From positions 372,001 to 436,000 of the forward strand of contig NC_021658.1 in assembly GCF_000418325.1 (NCBI RefSeq): a stretch of 64,000 nt of DNA. The letters run 5' to 3'. The notes below the pieces were generated by a model. It was not told the origin of the DNA. It ran no database searches and saw only the letters and a program-made list of their open reading frames with translations. Made by a program: the position numbers and the translations under genes. Within the stretch, counting starts at the first letter, position 1, and each line of letters starts with the position of its first letter. Positions 17,680-27,233 of the stretch are shown piece after piece. This DNA comes from Sorangium cellulosum So0157-2. Its GTDB lineage: Bacteria; Myxococcota_A; Polyangia; Polyangiales; Polyangiaceae.

Positions 17680-19410
17680 CTACCCGCGCGTCGCGAGCCC
17701 CCGCCGCCCCCATTCCCGGTACGTCTCCACCCACCCCAAGAGCTCCTCGCGTGACGCGCCGTGCTGCGCGGCGACCGGCTCCGCCTCGCCGCCGCCCAGG
17801 TAAGCGAGCACCGCAGCCTCCATCTCCCGCGGATCCCGCGGATCCCGCGCCGCCGCACCTCCGGCGGCCGCGCTCCCCTCCGGCGCGGCCCCGCGGACGG
17901 CGACGGCGACCCCCGGCGGGACGCGCGCGACGGGCAGCCGCGCCGCCGGATCGCCGAGCAGCACGTACGCCGACAGATCCTGCCGCTGCATCCACAGATC
18001 CGCCCGCCTGGCCCTCCGCGCACCGTCGTCGGCGCCGCCGGGCGAGGCCGCGTCCTTCTCGTACATCGCCGTGAGGTTCCGGTCGATCTCGCCGAAGAAG
18101 CTCGCGATCTCGTGGTGCACCACCCCGAAGCGGTGGCCGTTCACCGCCGACCGCAGCGCCTCCTGGAAGCGCTCGTGCCGGGGCCGCGGCGCCCCGCCGC
18201 CGGCCGTCGCGATGCCGTCCTGGAAGCTCCACGTCCAGCTCAGGTCGACGTGGCCGATCACCCCGAGCGGCCCGTCGGGGTTGGCGAGCGCCTGCTGGGG
18301 CAGCGCCGCCACGAACGGCCGTTCCCCCTCCCGTGGCAGCGCCGAGAGCACGCTCTGCGCGTGGCCGTCGTGGAGCCCCAGGGCCGCGAGCTGCTCCAGC
18401 CACGGAAGGTAGGCGCTCCGCGCGGGCGTGCCGCCGCCGAAGCACGCGAAGAACAGCCACAGGCCGCCGGGCAGGAACTTTCGGCCCCGGAGATCCTTCG
18501 CCGCGATCCGATCGTTGCTCCGGCTGATCTTCATCGCCCCCTGCAGCCGGCGCTGCTCTTCGGGCGAGGCCCAGCGCCCGCTCGCGGGCAGGCCCAGGCC
18601 GTGGCTCATCGAGAACAGCAGCCCGGCCTCGGCGCGCTCGGCCCGCGCCAGCAGGTCGTGCGCGTGATCCAGGAGATCGTCGTCCGAGAAGCGGCCCTCG
18701 CCGCCGCCGATCTCGACGAGGTCCGCCGCGGGGAACCTGCCCTTCCGCCGGAGCGCCTCGGCGGCCGAGCGGAGCGGCTTCATCAGGTGCTCGTGCCCCT
18801 CGGCGATCGCGCCCGTGCCGTCCCGCGCCGTGTAGAGGAGCGCGGGCGCGCCCCGGGCGAGATCCTCCTCGCCCTGCCGCTCCCAGCGGAGCAGCTTGGC
18901 CACGTACGCCTCGTAGGCCTGCTCGTCGACATCGCCCCGCTCGTCGGTGAACGCGAGCCGGCCGACGAACGCCTCGCCTCCGAGCATCTGCTGGAGCTCC
19001 CACGAGACCAGGTCGGGGCCTCCGAGGATCAGGAGATAGCGGGGCAGGTCGGCGAGCTGGCGGCCGACTTCATCCCGGTAGTCCTGCCCGATCCAGCGGT
19101 TCGCCGCCTCGGCATCCATGCCGGGCTCGACCTCGTAGATCTTAACCTGGGCATGCTGATCCTCGCGCCGCTTGTCCAGGAGCGGGGCGATTCGGTCGAC
19201 GAGACGCCTGCCGGCGTCGCCCCGGGGGACGATCAGGCCCCAGCGCTGGGCGGGCAGCGCGTCGGGCAGGCCGCTGCGTTCGGCCAGGTGGGTGGGCCTG
19301 CGCGACCGCGCCGCCGGCCTCGGCGGCGCGTCGACGGCGTCCTGCGGGAGGCCGCCGGAGAGCACAGGCTCCTGGGTGTCGGCGTGGGCGAGGAAGAGGT
19401 GGAGGGGCAT
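17680..19410 (-). CDS. caspase-fold peptidase, C25 (gingipain)-like; last gene of the unit
   Basis: The ATG at 19410 follows the stop of the CHAT gene by four bases and gives 576 residues. The centre has the two blocks of clan CD proteases: a strand ending in His (LLFSMSHGLGLP, His270) and a strand ending in Cys (LWLFFACFGGG, Cys323). YVLLGDPAARLP near 482-493 is the LLGDP signature seen late in C25-type domains. The N-terminal ~250 residues (LPRYLLILGGPDLVSWELQQ, then FVGRLAFTDE) also fit the C25 layout. There is no signal peptide, so it should act in the cytoplasm, unlike gingipains. As the terminal gene after a CHAT/STAND protein it may be a downstream effector protease. Function is inferred. 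Confidence 0.75.
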   Translation of the reverse strand: MPLHLFLAHADTQEPVLSGGLPQDAVDAPPRPAARSRRPTHLAERSGLPDALPAQRWGLIVPRGDAGRRLVDRIAPLLDKRREDQHAQVKIYEVEPGMDAEAANRWIGQDYRDEVGRQLADLPRYLLILGGPDLVSWELQQMLGGEAFVGRLAFTDERGDVDEQAYEAYVAKLLRWERQGEEDLARGAPALLYTARDGTGAIAEGHEHLMKPLRSAAEALRRKGRFPAADLVEIGGGEGRFSDDDLLDHAHDLLARAERAEAGLLFSMSHGLGLPASGRWASPEEQRRLQGAMKISRSNDRIAAKDLRGRKFLPGGLWLFFACFGGGTPARSAYLPWLEQLAALGLHDGHAQSVLSALPREGERPFVAALPQQALANPDGPLGVIGHVDLSWTWSFQDGIATAGGGAPRPRHERFQEALRSAVNGHRFGVVHHEIASFFGEIDRNLTAMYEKDAASPGGADDGARRARRADLWMQRQDLSAYVLLGDPAARLPVARVPPGVAVAVRGAAPEGSAAAGGAAARDPRDPREMEAAVLAYLGGGEAEPVAAQHGASREELLGWVETYREWGRRGLATRG

Positions 19411-19414
19411 GGGG

Positions 19415-22400
19415 TCAGGGTCGCGGGTCGGCGGGCGCTCCGGGGGCGCGGCCGTGGGATCGCTCGCAGGCCTCGTGCTGCGCGCGGGCCTCGGCCTCGC
19501 TCTCTCCGGCGTAGAGCGCGCGCATCTCGGGCGGCAAACAGGAAGGGGTCGCCTCCTGGAGCCGCCGCCGCAAACCGCGGAGGGTGACGGGCCAGAGGCG
19601 CGCGCTGCCGTCCTCGGAGACCGTGACCACGCGCTCGCCGTCCAGGCTGAACCTCGCGCCGCGGAGCGGGGCCGCGTGCCCTCGGAGCTCGAGGACCTCG
19701 CCCGGACGCTCGAGCTCCCAGACCAGCGCCCGCGCGTCGCTCGAGGCGGTGACGAGGCGCCCGCCATCTGGGCTGAACGCCGCGGAGGTGACCACGCCCG
19801 TGTGCCGCTTCAGCTCGAGGATCTCGCCCGCGCCGTCGAGCGTCCAGACCCTCACGGTCGGCTCGGACGCCACGGTGACGACGCGCTTCCCATCCGGGCT
19901 GAACGCCGCGTCGTAGACCGGGGCGGTGTGCCCCCTGAGCTCGCGGGACCTCGCCGGGTCGTCGAGCTCCCAGATCCGCGCCGTGCGATCCTCGGACGTG
20001 GTAACGAGGCGCTTGCCATCCGGGCTGAACGCCGCGGAGGTGACCGTGCCCGCGTGCCCCTTGAGCTCGCGAGACCGGCCCGAGCCGTCGAGCTCCCAGA
20101 CCCGCGCGGTCCCATCGCGCGAGGTGGTGACGAGGCGCTTGCCGTCGGGGCTGAACGCCGCGGAGTAGATGCTGCCCGTGTGCCCCTCGAGGTCGATGAA
20201 TTTCCCCGAGCCGTCGAGCTCCCAGATCCGCGCGATCATCCCCATAGGGTGGGGATCGGTGGCGAGGCGCCTGCCATCCGGGCCGAACGCCACGACGTGC
20301 GCGGGCCCCGCGAGCTGCAGCGCCGCGCCCGCGCCGTCGAGCTCCAGCACGTGCACCGCGTCCAGCCCGACCAACACCGCGACGCGCCGGCGATCCGGGC
20401 TGAACGTCGCGAGGCGAGCCATCACGGGGAACGCCTTGGCCGTGAGGATCTTGCCCGCACCGCCGAGCTCCCGGACCTGCACCTCGTTGTCGTGCCGGCC
20501 CGTGACGACCAGGCACGCGCCGTCCGCGCGGAACGCCGCGGCGTGGATCACGAGCCCCGGCGGCGTCCTCCAGGGCGCCGTGGTCGAGAGCGCGTCGAGC
20601 GCGAGCTGGGCGAAGCCGCGCGCCCGCTCCGGCGCCGCGACCTCGAGCAGCAGCTCGCTCACCCGCGCCAGCTGATCGCGCGAGGCGAGCTCCCGCACCC
20701 CGGCCATCAGCGCCGCGTCCCGCGCCTCGATGGTCCTTTGCCTGGCCTCCTCCGCGGCGCGCCCGGCCGCCATCGCGGCCTCGGTCGCCGCCCTGCTCTT
20801 CGACCACGCCACGAACGCCAGCACGCCCATCACCACCGCGAGGACGCCGGCCGCGATCCCCGCCGCCCGCGCCCGCCACCGCCGCCGCGCCTCGGCCTCC
20901 TTGCTCCGCGCGATGAGCGACAGCGCGCCGGGCTCGATCTCGTGCTCGTGGCGGCTCAGGAGCTCCTGCGCGGCGGCGAGCCGCTTGCCCTCGAGCAGGT
21001 GATCGTACGCGCTCGCCTCGGCCGTCCACGCCGCGAGCAGCTCGAGATCCGCGGTCATCTTCCGGTCCTCGCTCACCCAGCCGCGCAGCCGGCCCCAGCT
21101 CCGGATGAGCTGCTCGTGGGCGATCTCGGCGCTCCGCTCCTCGTCGCCGCCGACGACCACGAGCCGCTCGGCCGCGAGCAGGGCGAGCACCTCGTCGAAC
21201 ACCGTGGCCTCGGCGTCGGGCCCGCGGCGCAGCTCCTCCAGCCGGCGCCGCCGCCGGGTGTTCAGGGCGGCGTCGTCGCGCGCGTCGACCAGCTGGACCA
21301 GGAGGCGGCGCGCGGCGCGCCGGCGGACCTCGTCGAGCCCGTCGAGGATCGCGTCGGCCCTCCGGGCGAGCGCGCCCGTGACGCCGCCGAGCCGCTCGTA
21401 CTCCTCGCGGGCGAGCCGCCGGCCCCTCCTTCGCTTCCACAGCTCGTCGAGCGTGTACTCGAGCAGCGGCAGCGCGCCCGGCTCGTCCCCCGCGTCGTCG
21501 ACCAGCTGCGCCGCGAGCCCCTCGTCGAGGGCGAGGCCCACCTGCGCCGCGGGCCGCTCGATGATCCCCGCGAGGTCGTCGCGCCGTATCCGCCGCACGA
21601 AGATCCGGTGCGCCTCATCGTAGGCCACCTGCTCCAGGTCGGGCTCGCCGTCGCCGAGCCGGAGCTCGCCGCACCGGCCGAGGAAGTCGACGCGCAGCGT
21701 GGCGATCACGCTGACGCCGGAGGCGGCGTCCCCCGCGAGCCGCCAGAGCTCGCGGAGGAAACCCTCGCGCGTGGTCTTGTCCGGCAAGATGGTAAAAATC
21801 TCCTCGAACTGATCGACGACGAGCAGGAGCGGCGCCGCCGGATCTTGTCGTGCGGCGAGGGCTTGCGCGAGGCGCTCGCGGAAGTCGGGGGTCGGCCGCA
21901 GGGCTGGCGGCGCGACCCACCGCGGGTCGCGCGCCTTGAGCGCCGGGACGACGCCGGCCAGCACCAGCGAGGATTTGCCGGTGCCCGAGGCGCCGGTGAC
22001 GATCAGAAAGCGCTTCGCCCCGCGGTCCGTCGCCTCGACGAGCCGCATCAGGTCCGAGACCGCCTCCTCGATCTCCGCCTGCCGGCCGTGGAAGTAGCGC
22101 GCGTGCTCGCGCTGGAAGGCGAGCAGGCCCCGGTAGGGGCGGAGCACCACCGGCCGGTGGTCCGGCCCGTCGGCGGCGCGGGCGTAGAGCTGCAGGGAGG
22201 CCCAGTCGACGCCGCCCGCGTCGGCCGCGAGCGCGGCGAGGCGCTCGCGCGCCGCGACGAACGCGCCTTCGAGCGAGCCGTGCGCGACGAGGAGCTCCCG
22301 GTAGAGCGCCTCCGTGAGCGCGCCGGCGCCGTCCCACGACAGCGGGTAGCGCGACGCGACCACCGCGGGGATGCCGGCGCGGTGGAGCGCGAGGGCGACG

Positions 22401-23335
22401 CTGCCGAGGCGGCTGTCGATCTCGCCGGCGTCGCCGCCGTGGCAGGCGCAGAGCACGACGAGCCGCAGCACGCCCGCGTGCGGCCGGAGCTTGTCGGCGA
22501 GCCGCTCGGGCTCGACCACCTCGTAGCCAGCGCCGTCCGTGGTGCGGAGGCGCAGCCCGTAGGCGGCGCGCTCCGACGCCAACGATCCGCCGTGGCATAC
22601 GAGGTGCAATAGGTGCACCGGGGCGTGCGCCGCGAGCGCCTCGCCGAGCGCCCGCAGCGACGCGTCGCCGAGCTCGATCACGCTGCCGCCTGCGTCCGGG
22701 TGGCCGCCGTCCCGGTAGGCGCCGCGGATGGAGGCGATCTGCTCCTCGTGGGGGACGCCCATCCCGCCCGCGGACCAGGCGACGAGGATGCGCCCGTGCT
22801 CGGGCGGCGGATCCGGCGCCCGCGGCGCTGTTGCGCTGCCCGGCCACGCGTACCGGATCAGGCAATACGGCAGCTTGCCGAGGCGCGCGCCGGACGGGAG
22901 CTCCACGGACTCCCACGGCAGCGCGAACAGCTCCGCCGCGCCGAGCTCGAGGGTCACCTGGACCGGATGGCGCGGGTCCTCGAGCAGCCGCTCGTCGGCG
23001 TCCCACCCGAGGCGCCCCAGGAAGCGGCGGAGGCGAGCTCCCAGGTTAGGGAGACGCCCCGGGTCCGGCGTCGGGCTGCGGAGGTCGAGGAGGTCGGCGA
23101 AGACCCCCTCGTCCCACGCGAAATGCGCGTCCGCCGAGGTGCCGTCGGCGCGGGTCCGGAGGTACCCGACGGTGCCGTGGCGGCCGGGGCCGTAAGGGAA
23201 GGAGAAGGGATCGCCCGCGTCCTCGGTGCGCGCGAGGTGGACCTCGATCTCGAGCGGTCCGCGCAGGGGATCCCCGGCGGCGCTCGCGGCGCGCGCGTCG
23301 CCCGCGCTTCCGGCGCGCTCCCCGCCGGCGCTCAC
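19415..23335 (-). CDS. CHAT protease - STAND NTPase - TM - WD40 protein
   Basis: A start at GTG 23335 makes a 4-nt GTGA overlap with the preceding stop and gives 1306 residues; the frame remains open 16 codons further. Near 30-390 is a CHAT domain with His248 in HLLHLVCHGG and Cys298 in VLCACHGGD as the caspase-type dyad. An NTPase follows with P-loop GASGTGKSS (448-456) and Walker B LLVVDQFEE (about 504-512). One predicted membrane helix (IAAGVLAVVMGVLAFVAW, about 827-844) precedes at least seven WD40 repeats (about 930-1255) with very similar AAFSPDGKRLVTTS cores. In known families STAND proteins sense a trigger through the repeats and assemble; here the predicted output is proteolysis. Confidence 0.85.
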   Translation of the reverse strand: MSAGGERAGSAGDARAASAAGDPLRGPLEIEVHLARTEDAGDPFSFPYGPGRHGTVGYLRTRADGTSADAHFAWDEGVFADLLDLRSPTPDPGRLPNLGARLRRFLGRLGWDADERLLEDPRHPVQVTLELGAAELFALPWESVELPSGARLGKLPYCLIRYAWPGSATAPRAPDPPPEHGRILVAWSAGGMGVPHEEQIASIRGAYRDGGHPDAGGSVIELGDASLRALGEALAAHAPVHLLHLVCHGGSLASERAAYGLRLRTTDGAGYEVVEPERLADKLRPHAGVLRLVVLCACHGGDAGEIDSRLGSVALALHRAGIPAVVASRYPLSWDGAGALTEALYRELLVAHGSLEGAFVAARERLAALAADAGGVDWASLQLYARAADGPDHRPVVLRPYRGLLAFQREHARYFHGRQAEIEEAVSDLMRLVEATDRGAKRFLIVTGASGTGKSSLVLAGVVPALKARDPRWVAPPALRPTPDFRERLAQALAARQDPAAPLLLVVDQFEEIFTILPDKTTREGFLRELWRLAGDAASGVSVIATLRVDFLGRCGELRLGDGEPDLEQVAYDEAHRIFVRRIRRDDLAGIIERPAAQVGLALDEGLAAQLVDDAGDEPGALPLLEYTLDELWKRRRGRRLAREEYERLGGVTGALARRADAILDGLDEVRRRAARRLLVQLVDARDDAALNTRRRRRLEELRRGPDAEATVFDEVLALLAAERLVVVGGDEERSAEIAHEQLIRSWGRLRGWVSEDRKMTADLELLAAWTAEASAYDHLLEGKRLAAAQELLSRHEHEIEPGALSLIARSKEAEARRRWRARAAGIAAGVLAVVMGVLAFVAWSKSRAATEAAMAAGRAAEEARQRTIEARDAALMAGVRELASRDQLARVSELLLEVAAPERARGFAQLALDALSTTAPWRTPPGLVIHAAAFRADGACLVVTGRHDNEVQVRELGGAGKILTAKAFPVMARLATFSPDRRRVAVLVGLDAVHVLELDGAGAALQLAGPAHVVAFGPDGRRLATDPHPMGMIARIWELDGSGKFIDLEGHTGSIYSAAFSPDGKRLVTTSRDGTARVWELDGSGRSRELKGHAGTVTSAAFSPDGKRLVTTSEDRTARIWELDDPARSRELRGHTAPVYDAAFSPDGKRVVTVASEPTVRVWTLDGAGEILELKRHTGVVTSAAFSPDGGRLVTASSDARALVWELERPGEVLELRGHAAPLRGARFSLDGERVVTVSEDGSARLWPVTLRGLRRRLQEATPSCLPPEMRALYAGESEAEARAQHEACERSHGRAPGAPADPRP

Positions 23336-23775
23336 GGCGCGAGCCTCCGGAACCGCTCGAGCAGCGCCGGGAACGAGGGGCACCGCACCGCGCCGTGCAC
23401 GTACGCGAGCAGCGCCTCGCGCGCCTCCACCAGCCGCTCCAGCGCGCCCACCACCTCGACCTCGTCCGCGAGCACCGCCTCCGCGAGCGAGCGCCGCGCG
23501 TCGAGCACGTCGAGGATCGCGCGCCGGCTCGCCGCGACGCGCACCGCCGCCGCCTCCTCCTCGTCCGCGCGCGCCGCGCGCACCTGCGGAGCGCCGCCGT
23601 CCGCCTCGACCACGAAGCGCTCGCCGTCGACCCGGATCGCCACCGCCCGGCCGGCGAGCCGCGCGCTCATCCGCTCGTGGGCCTCCGGCAGCTCGGCGGC
23701 GAGCGCCGCGAACGACTCGGCGAGCAGGCGCGCCACCGGGCCCCGATCATCCGTCGCGGAGGAACTCGAAGACAC
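23332..23775 (-). CDS. SCP2-like small protein
   Basis: The GTG at 23775 has GGAGG seven bases upstream, inside the previous gene, which it overlaps by 29 bases. The 147-residue product has a beta-hairpin region (RAVAIRVDGERFVVEADGG) followed by helices (SRRAILDVLDARRSLAEAVLADEVEVVGALERLVE), then AYVHGAVRCPSFPALLERFR. The DGERFVV plus LADEVEVVGALE pattern resembles SCP2/sterol-carrier domains, which bind hydrophobic ligands. In an operon with a prenyl synthase and a CrtC-like protein, binding of an isoprenoid lipid is a reasonable guess. The match is by pattern only. Confidence 0.6.
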   Translation of the reverse strand: MSSSSSATDDRGPVARLLAESFAALAAELPEAHERMSARLAGRAVAIRVDGERFVVEADGGAPQVRAARADEEEAAAVRVAASRRAILDVLDARRSLAEAVLADEVEVVGALERLVEAREALLAYVHGAVRCPSFPALLERFRRLAP

Positions 23776-24817
23776 CTGGGCCCTCCATGGCCACCTCCAC
23801 CCCGCGGACGCGCCCGGAGAGCGCCGCCCGCCCGCTCACCTCGTTGAGCACCGTCACCGCCTCGAGGTCGCGCTCGCTCGGCATCACAACCTGGGCCACG
23901 GCTTCGGGCGCGAAGCGCAGGCGGAGCTCGTCCCCGTCGCTGCGCGCGACGACCTCCATCCGGCGCGGCACGTCGCTTGCTGCACCGGAGGCGAGCAACG
24001 CCATCACCCGCGGCACCCGGAGCGGCCGCCCCACGTCGAAGCAGCCGTCGTACGCGACGCGGATCTCCTCGTCCCGGAAGACCCGCAGCGGCTCGCTCCC
24101 CCGCCACAGGAACAGGCCCTGGTAGCGCGCCGCCGACCGGCCGCGGTCGGTCATCCGCACGTGCACGACGCTCCACGCGTTCGCGGGATCCCAGGGCAGC
24201 GCCGAGCCCCACTCCCACGAGAAATCGTCGCCCCAGAGGAAGTGGCCCCAGTTGTGATCGTGGTACGCCGGCGCGGCCTCCACGCGTCGGGTCACGCTGC
24301 CGGCCGTGATGGTGCCGCGCGCGACCAGGCGCGGCACGAACAACCACGAGAGGCTCCGCTCGGGGGAGAGCGGCTGGTTCGCCGAGAGCGCCGGGGTGGT
24401 GGTCGGCACGAGCTCGAGCTCGGCGGCGAGGGGGCGGTCGCGGAGCGCGATCGAGAGCAGGTAGCGTCCCCGATCGAACCGCAGCCAGCTCTCCCCGAAG
24501 CGCGCGTCGATGCGGCCCGGGACCACCTCGACCTCGCCGTCCGCGAAGCGATCGACGCCGCCGTCCCACGCGTCCGTGCGTGCCAGCGCGATGAGGCGCG
24601 CCACCTCGGCGCGCCGCGGGTCCGGCGCCCAGCGATCGTCGACCAGGTTGAAGTTGACGAGCAGGTGGGCGCCCTCGGTGTGGACGAGGAAGTGCTGCCA
24701 CTCCTTGTGGTCGGCCCGCCCCCGGAGCCGCGCGGGCGAGCGTCGGAAGTAGTCGGTGGCGGCGAGCGTCGCCGAGACGCGCGGCGCCGGGGAGGGGAAG
24801 GGGAGCGCGGTGGTCAC
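23747..24817 (-). CDS. CrtC-like (carotenoid 1,2-hydratase fold) protein
   Basis: The GTG at 24817 overlaps the previous stop as GTGA. The 356-residue, mostly beta protein carries AYHDHNWGHFLWGDDFSWEWG (about 184-204), the HxHNWG signature of hydroxyneurosporene synthase/AttH-type lipocalin-like domains; His186 and His188 are the likely key residues. CrtC adds water across the terminal double bond of acyclic carotenoids, and relatives in secondary metabolism catalyse cyclisations. No phytoene synthase or desaturase is nearby, so a carotenoid substrate is doubtful. A product of the co-transcribed prenyl synthase is a more natural candidate. Confidence 0.75.
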   Translation of the reverse strand: MTTALPFPSPAPRVSATLAATDYFRRSPARLRGRADHKEWQHFLVHTEGAHLLVNFNLVDDRWAPDPRRAEVARLIALARTDAWDGGVDRFADGEVEVVPGRIDARFGESWLRFDRGRYLLSIALRDRPLAAELELVPTTTPALSANQPLSPERSLSWLFVPRLVARGTITAGSVTRRVEAAPAYHDHNWGHFLWGDDFSWEWGSALPWDPANAWSVVHVRMTDRGRSAARYQGLFLWRGSEPLRVFRDEEIRVAYDGCFDVGRPLRVPRVMALLASGAASDVPRRMEVVARSDGDELRLRFAPEAVAQVVMPSERDLEAVTVLNEVSGRAALSGRVRGVEVAMEGPGVFEFLRDG

Positions 24818-25647
24818 CGGAGCAGGCTCCGGAGCCCGCGACCGGCCGCCGCGGGATGGGGGGCGCCGCGGTCCTCCCGCCGCGTGTCTTCCAGGCGCGC
24901 CTGCTCCCGGCGCACCTCCCGCAGCGGGTCGAGCTCCGCGAGGAGCGTGCGCCGCACCGAGATCGCGCCGAGCAGCAGGTAGATCAGCGCGTCGCTGCGG
25001 GCGTCAGTCGCCACGCCGCCCGGGGCCGCCGCCGCGCCCGTCGGAGGCGGCTCCACCGACCCAGGTTGCGGTGGCGGCGCCGGCGCGCCCGCCACCAACC
25101 CCGGCGCGCCGACGACTGACCCAGGTTGCGTCGCCGGCGCCCCCAACCCAGGTTGCGTCGCCGGCGCCCCCAACCCAGGTTGCGTCGCCGGCGCCCCCAA
25201 CCCAGGTTGCGTCGCCGGCGCCCCCAACCCAGGTTGCGTCGCCGGCGCCCCCAACCCAGGTTGCGTCGCCGGCGCCCCCAACCCAGGTTGCGTCGCCGGC
25301 GCCCCCAACCCAGGTTGCGTCGCCGGCGCCCCCAACCCAGGTTGCGTCGCCGGCGCCCCCAACCCAGGTTGCGTCGCCGGCGCCCCCAACCCAGGTTGCG
25401 TCGCCGGCGCCCCCAACCCAGGTTGCGTCGCCGGCGCCCCCAACCCAGGTTGCGTCGCCGGCGCCCCCAACCCAGGTTGCGTCGCCGGCGCCCCCGGCGC
25501 CCCCGGCGCCCCCGGCGCACCGAGCAGCCGGTCGAGCCGGTGCGCCAAGGACACCAGCCCGAGGAGCAGGTGGAGCGGCACGTTGCCCTCCGCGGACGCG
25601 TCCCGGACGCTATCGAGCAGCGCCAAGCGGATCTCCTTTCGCCGCAT
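24814..25647 (-). CDS. low-complexity protein with GLGAPATQP repeats, unknown
   Basis: The product has 277 residues. An N-terminal helix (LALLDSVRDASAEGNVPLHLLLGLVSLAHRLDRLL) leads into a Gly/Ala/Pro stretch and then about 14 copies of the nonapeptide GLGAPATQP, encoded by a 27-bp minisatellite at 25119-25496. A C-terminal helical part follows (DALIYLLLGAISVRRTLLAELDPLREVRREQARLED). The layout is two short helical ends joined by a flexible repeat spacer. The first ATG has no ribosome site, whereas AAGGAG inside codons 4-5 is well placed for a TTG at 25626, which may be the true start. It overlaps the preceding gene by 38 bases. No known family. Confidence 0.7.
   Translation of the reverse strand: MRRKEIRLALLDSVRDASAEGNVPLHLLLGLVSLAHRLDRLLGAPGAPGAPGAPATQPGLGAPATQPGLGAPATQPGLGAPATQPGLGAPATQPGLGAPATQPGLGAPATQPGLGAPATQPGLGAPATQPGLGAPATQPGLGAPATQPGLGAPATQPGLGAPATQPGLGAPATQPGSVVGAPGLVAGAPAPPPQPGSVEPPPTGAAAAPGGVATDARSDALIYLLLGAISVRRTLLAELDPLREVRREQARLEDTRREDRGAPHPAAAGRGLRSLLR
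25119..25496. repeat. 27-bp minisatellite, 14 copies, in frame within a gene
   Basis: ACCCAGGTTGCGTCGCCGGC plus seven bases repeats every 27 bases from 25119 to the copy at 25470, with essentially no divergence. The length is a multiple of three, so copy-number changes keep the frame. On the minus strand each unit contains AACCTGGGT, the motif found elsewhere in the window; a single diverged unit lies at 25059. There are no spacers. Confidence 0.95.
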
Positions 25648-26167
25648 CGTAGAGCCCGCGGAGCGCGGCCTCGAGGTCGGGCGACCGCGCCGCCCGCAGC
25701 AGCGCCTCGAGGTACGCCGACGGGAGGATCGCGTCCGGATCGTCCTCGAGCATGTTCATCCCGACCGCGTCCCAGACCTGCCGGCCCCGGCGGACCAGGT
25801 CCGAGCCGGCGAGCGCCGCGGCCCACTCCGCCCCCTCGGGCGTCGCCGCGAACCGCCGCCCCTCCGCGATCAGCGCCGCGAACGCGGCCTGCGCGGCGAC
25901 CGGGTGCTTCAGCACGAGCAGCTGCGCCCGGCGCAGGATCGCGGGGATCGCCCCCGCGCCGGCCCCCGCGCCGTCGCCCCCCTCGGCCGGCCGGGCGGCG
26001 GGCGCGAGCAGGCGCTCGAAGAGCAGGTCCTGGAGGCGCCTCGACTCCTCGTAGATCATCGCCTGCAGCCGGATCAGATCGAAGAGGGCGGGCCGCTCGC
26101 GGTCTTCGCCGCCCTCGGCGGGCGGCGCGGGGTACAGCGCGGGGAGCATCCGGAGCAGGTCGATCAT
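25610..26167 (-). CDS. unknown alpha-helical protein of the protease unit
   Basis: The 185-residue product starts at ATG 26167 with GAGGTGA eight bases upstream; that site overlaps the stop of the prenyl synthase gene. It is predicted largely helical (LFDLIRLQAMIYEESRRLQDLLFERLL; AILRRAQLLVLKHPVAAQAAFAALIAEGRRF; SAYLEALLRAARSPDLEAALRGLYDAA). There is no signal peptide, membrane segment or catalytic motif. The EESRRLQDLLFERL segment could pair with the helical ends of the repeat protein downstream, whose gene overlaps this one by 38 bases. I do not recognise the family. Confidence 0.65.
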   Translation of the reverse strand: MIDLLRMLPALYPAPPAEGGEDRERPALFDLIRLQAMIYEESRRLQDLLFERLLAPAARPAEGGDGAGAGAGAIPAILRRAQLLVLKHPVAAQAAFAALIAEGRRFAATPEGAEWAAALAGSDLVRRGRQVWDAVGMNMLEDDPDAILPSAYLEALLRAARSPDLEAALRGLYDAAKGDPLGAAR

Positions 26168-26174
26168 CGTTCGT

Positions 26175-27233
<1,059 letters not shown>

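Noticed and set aside
25119..25496. CRISPR-like array
   Set aside because: Units are identical and contiguous with no unique spacers, and they lie in frame inside a gene; no cas genes in the window.
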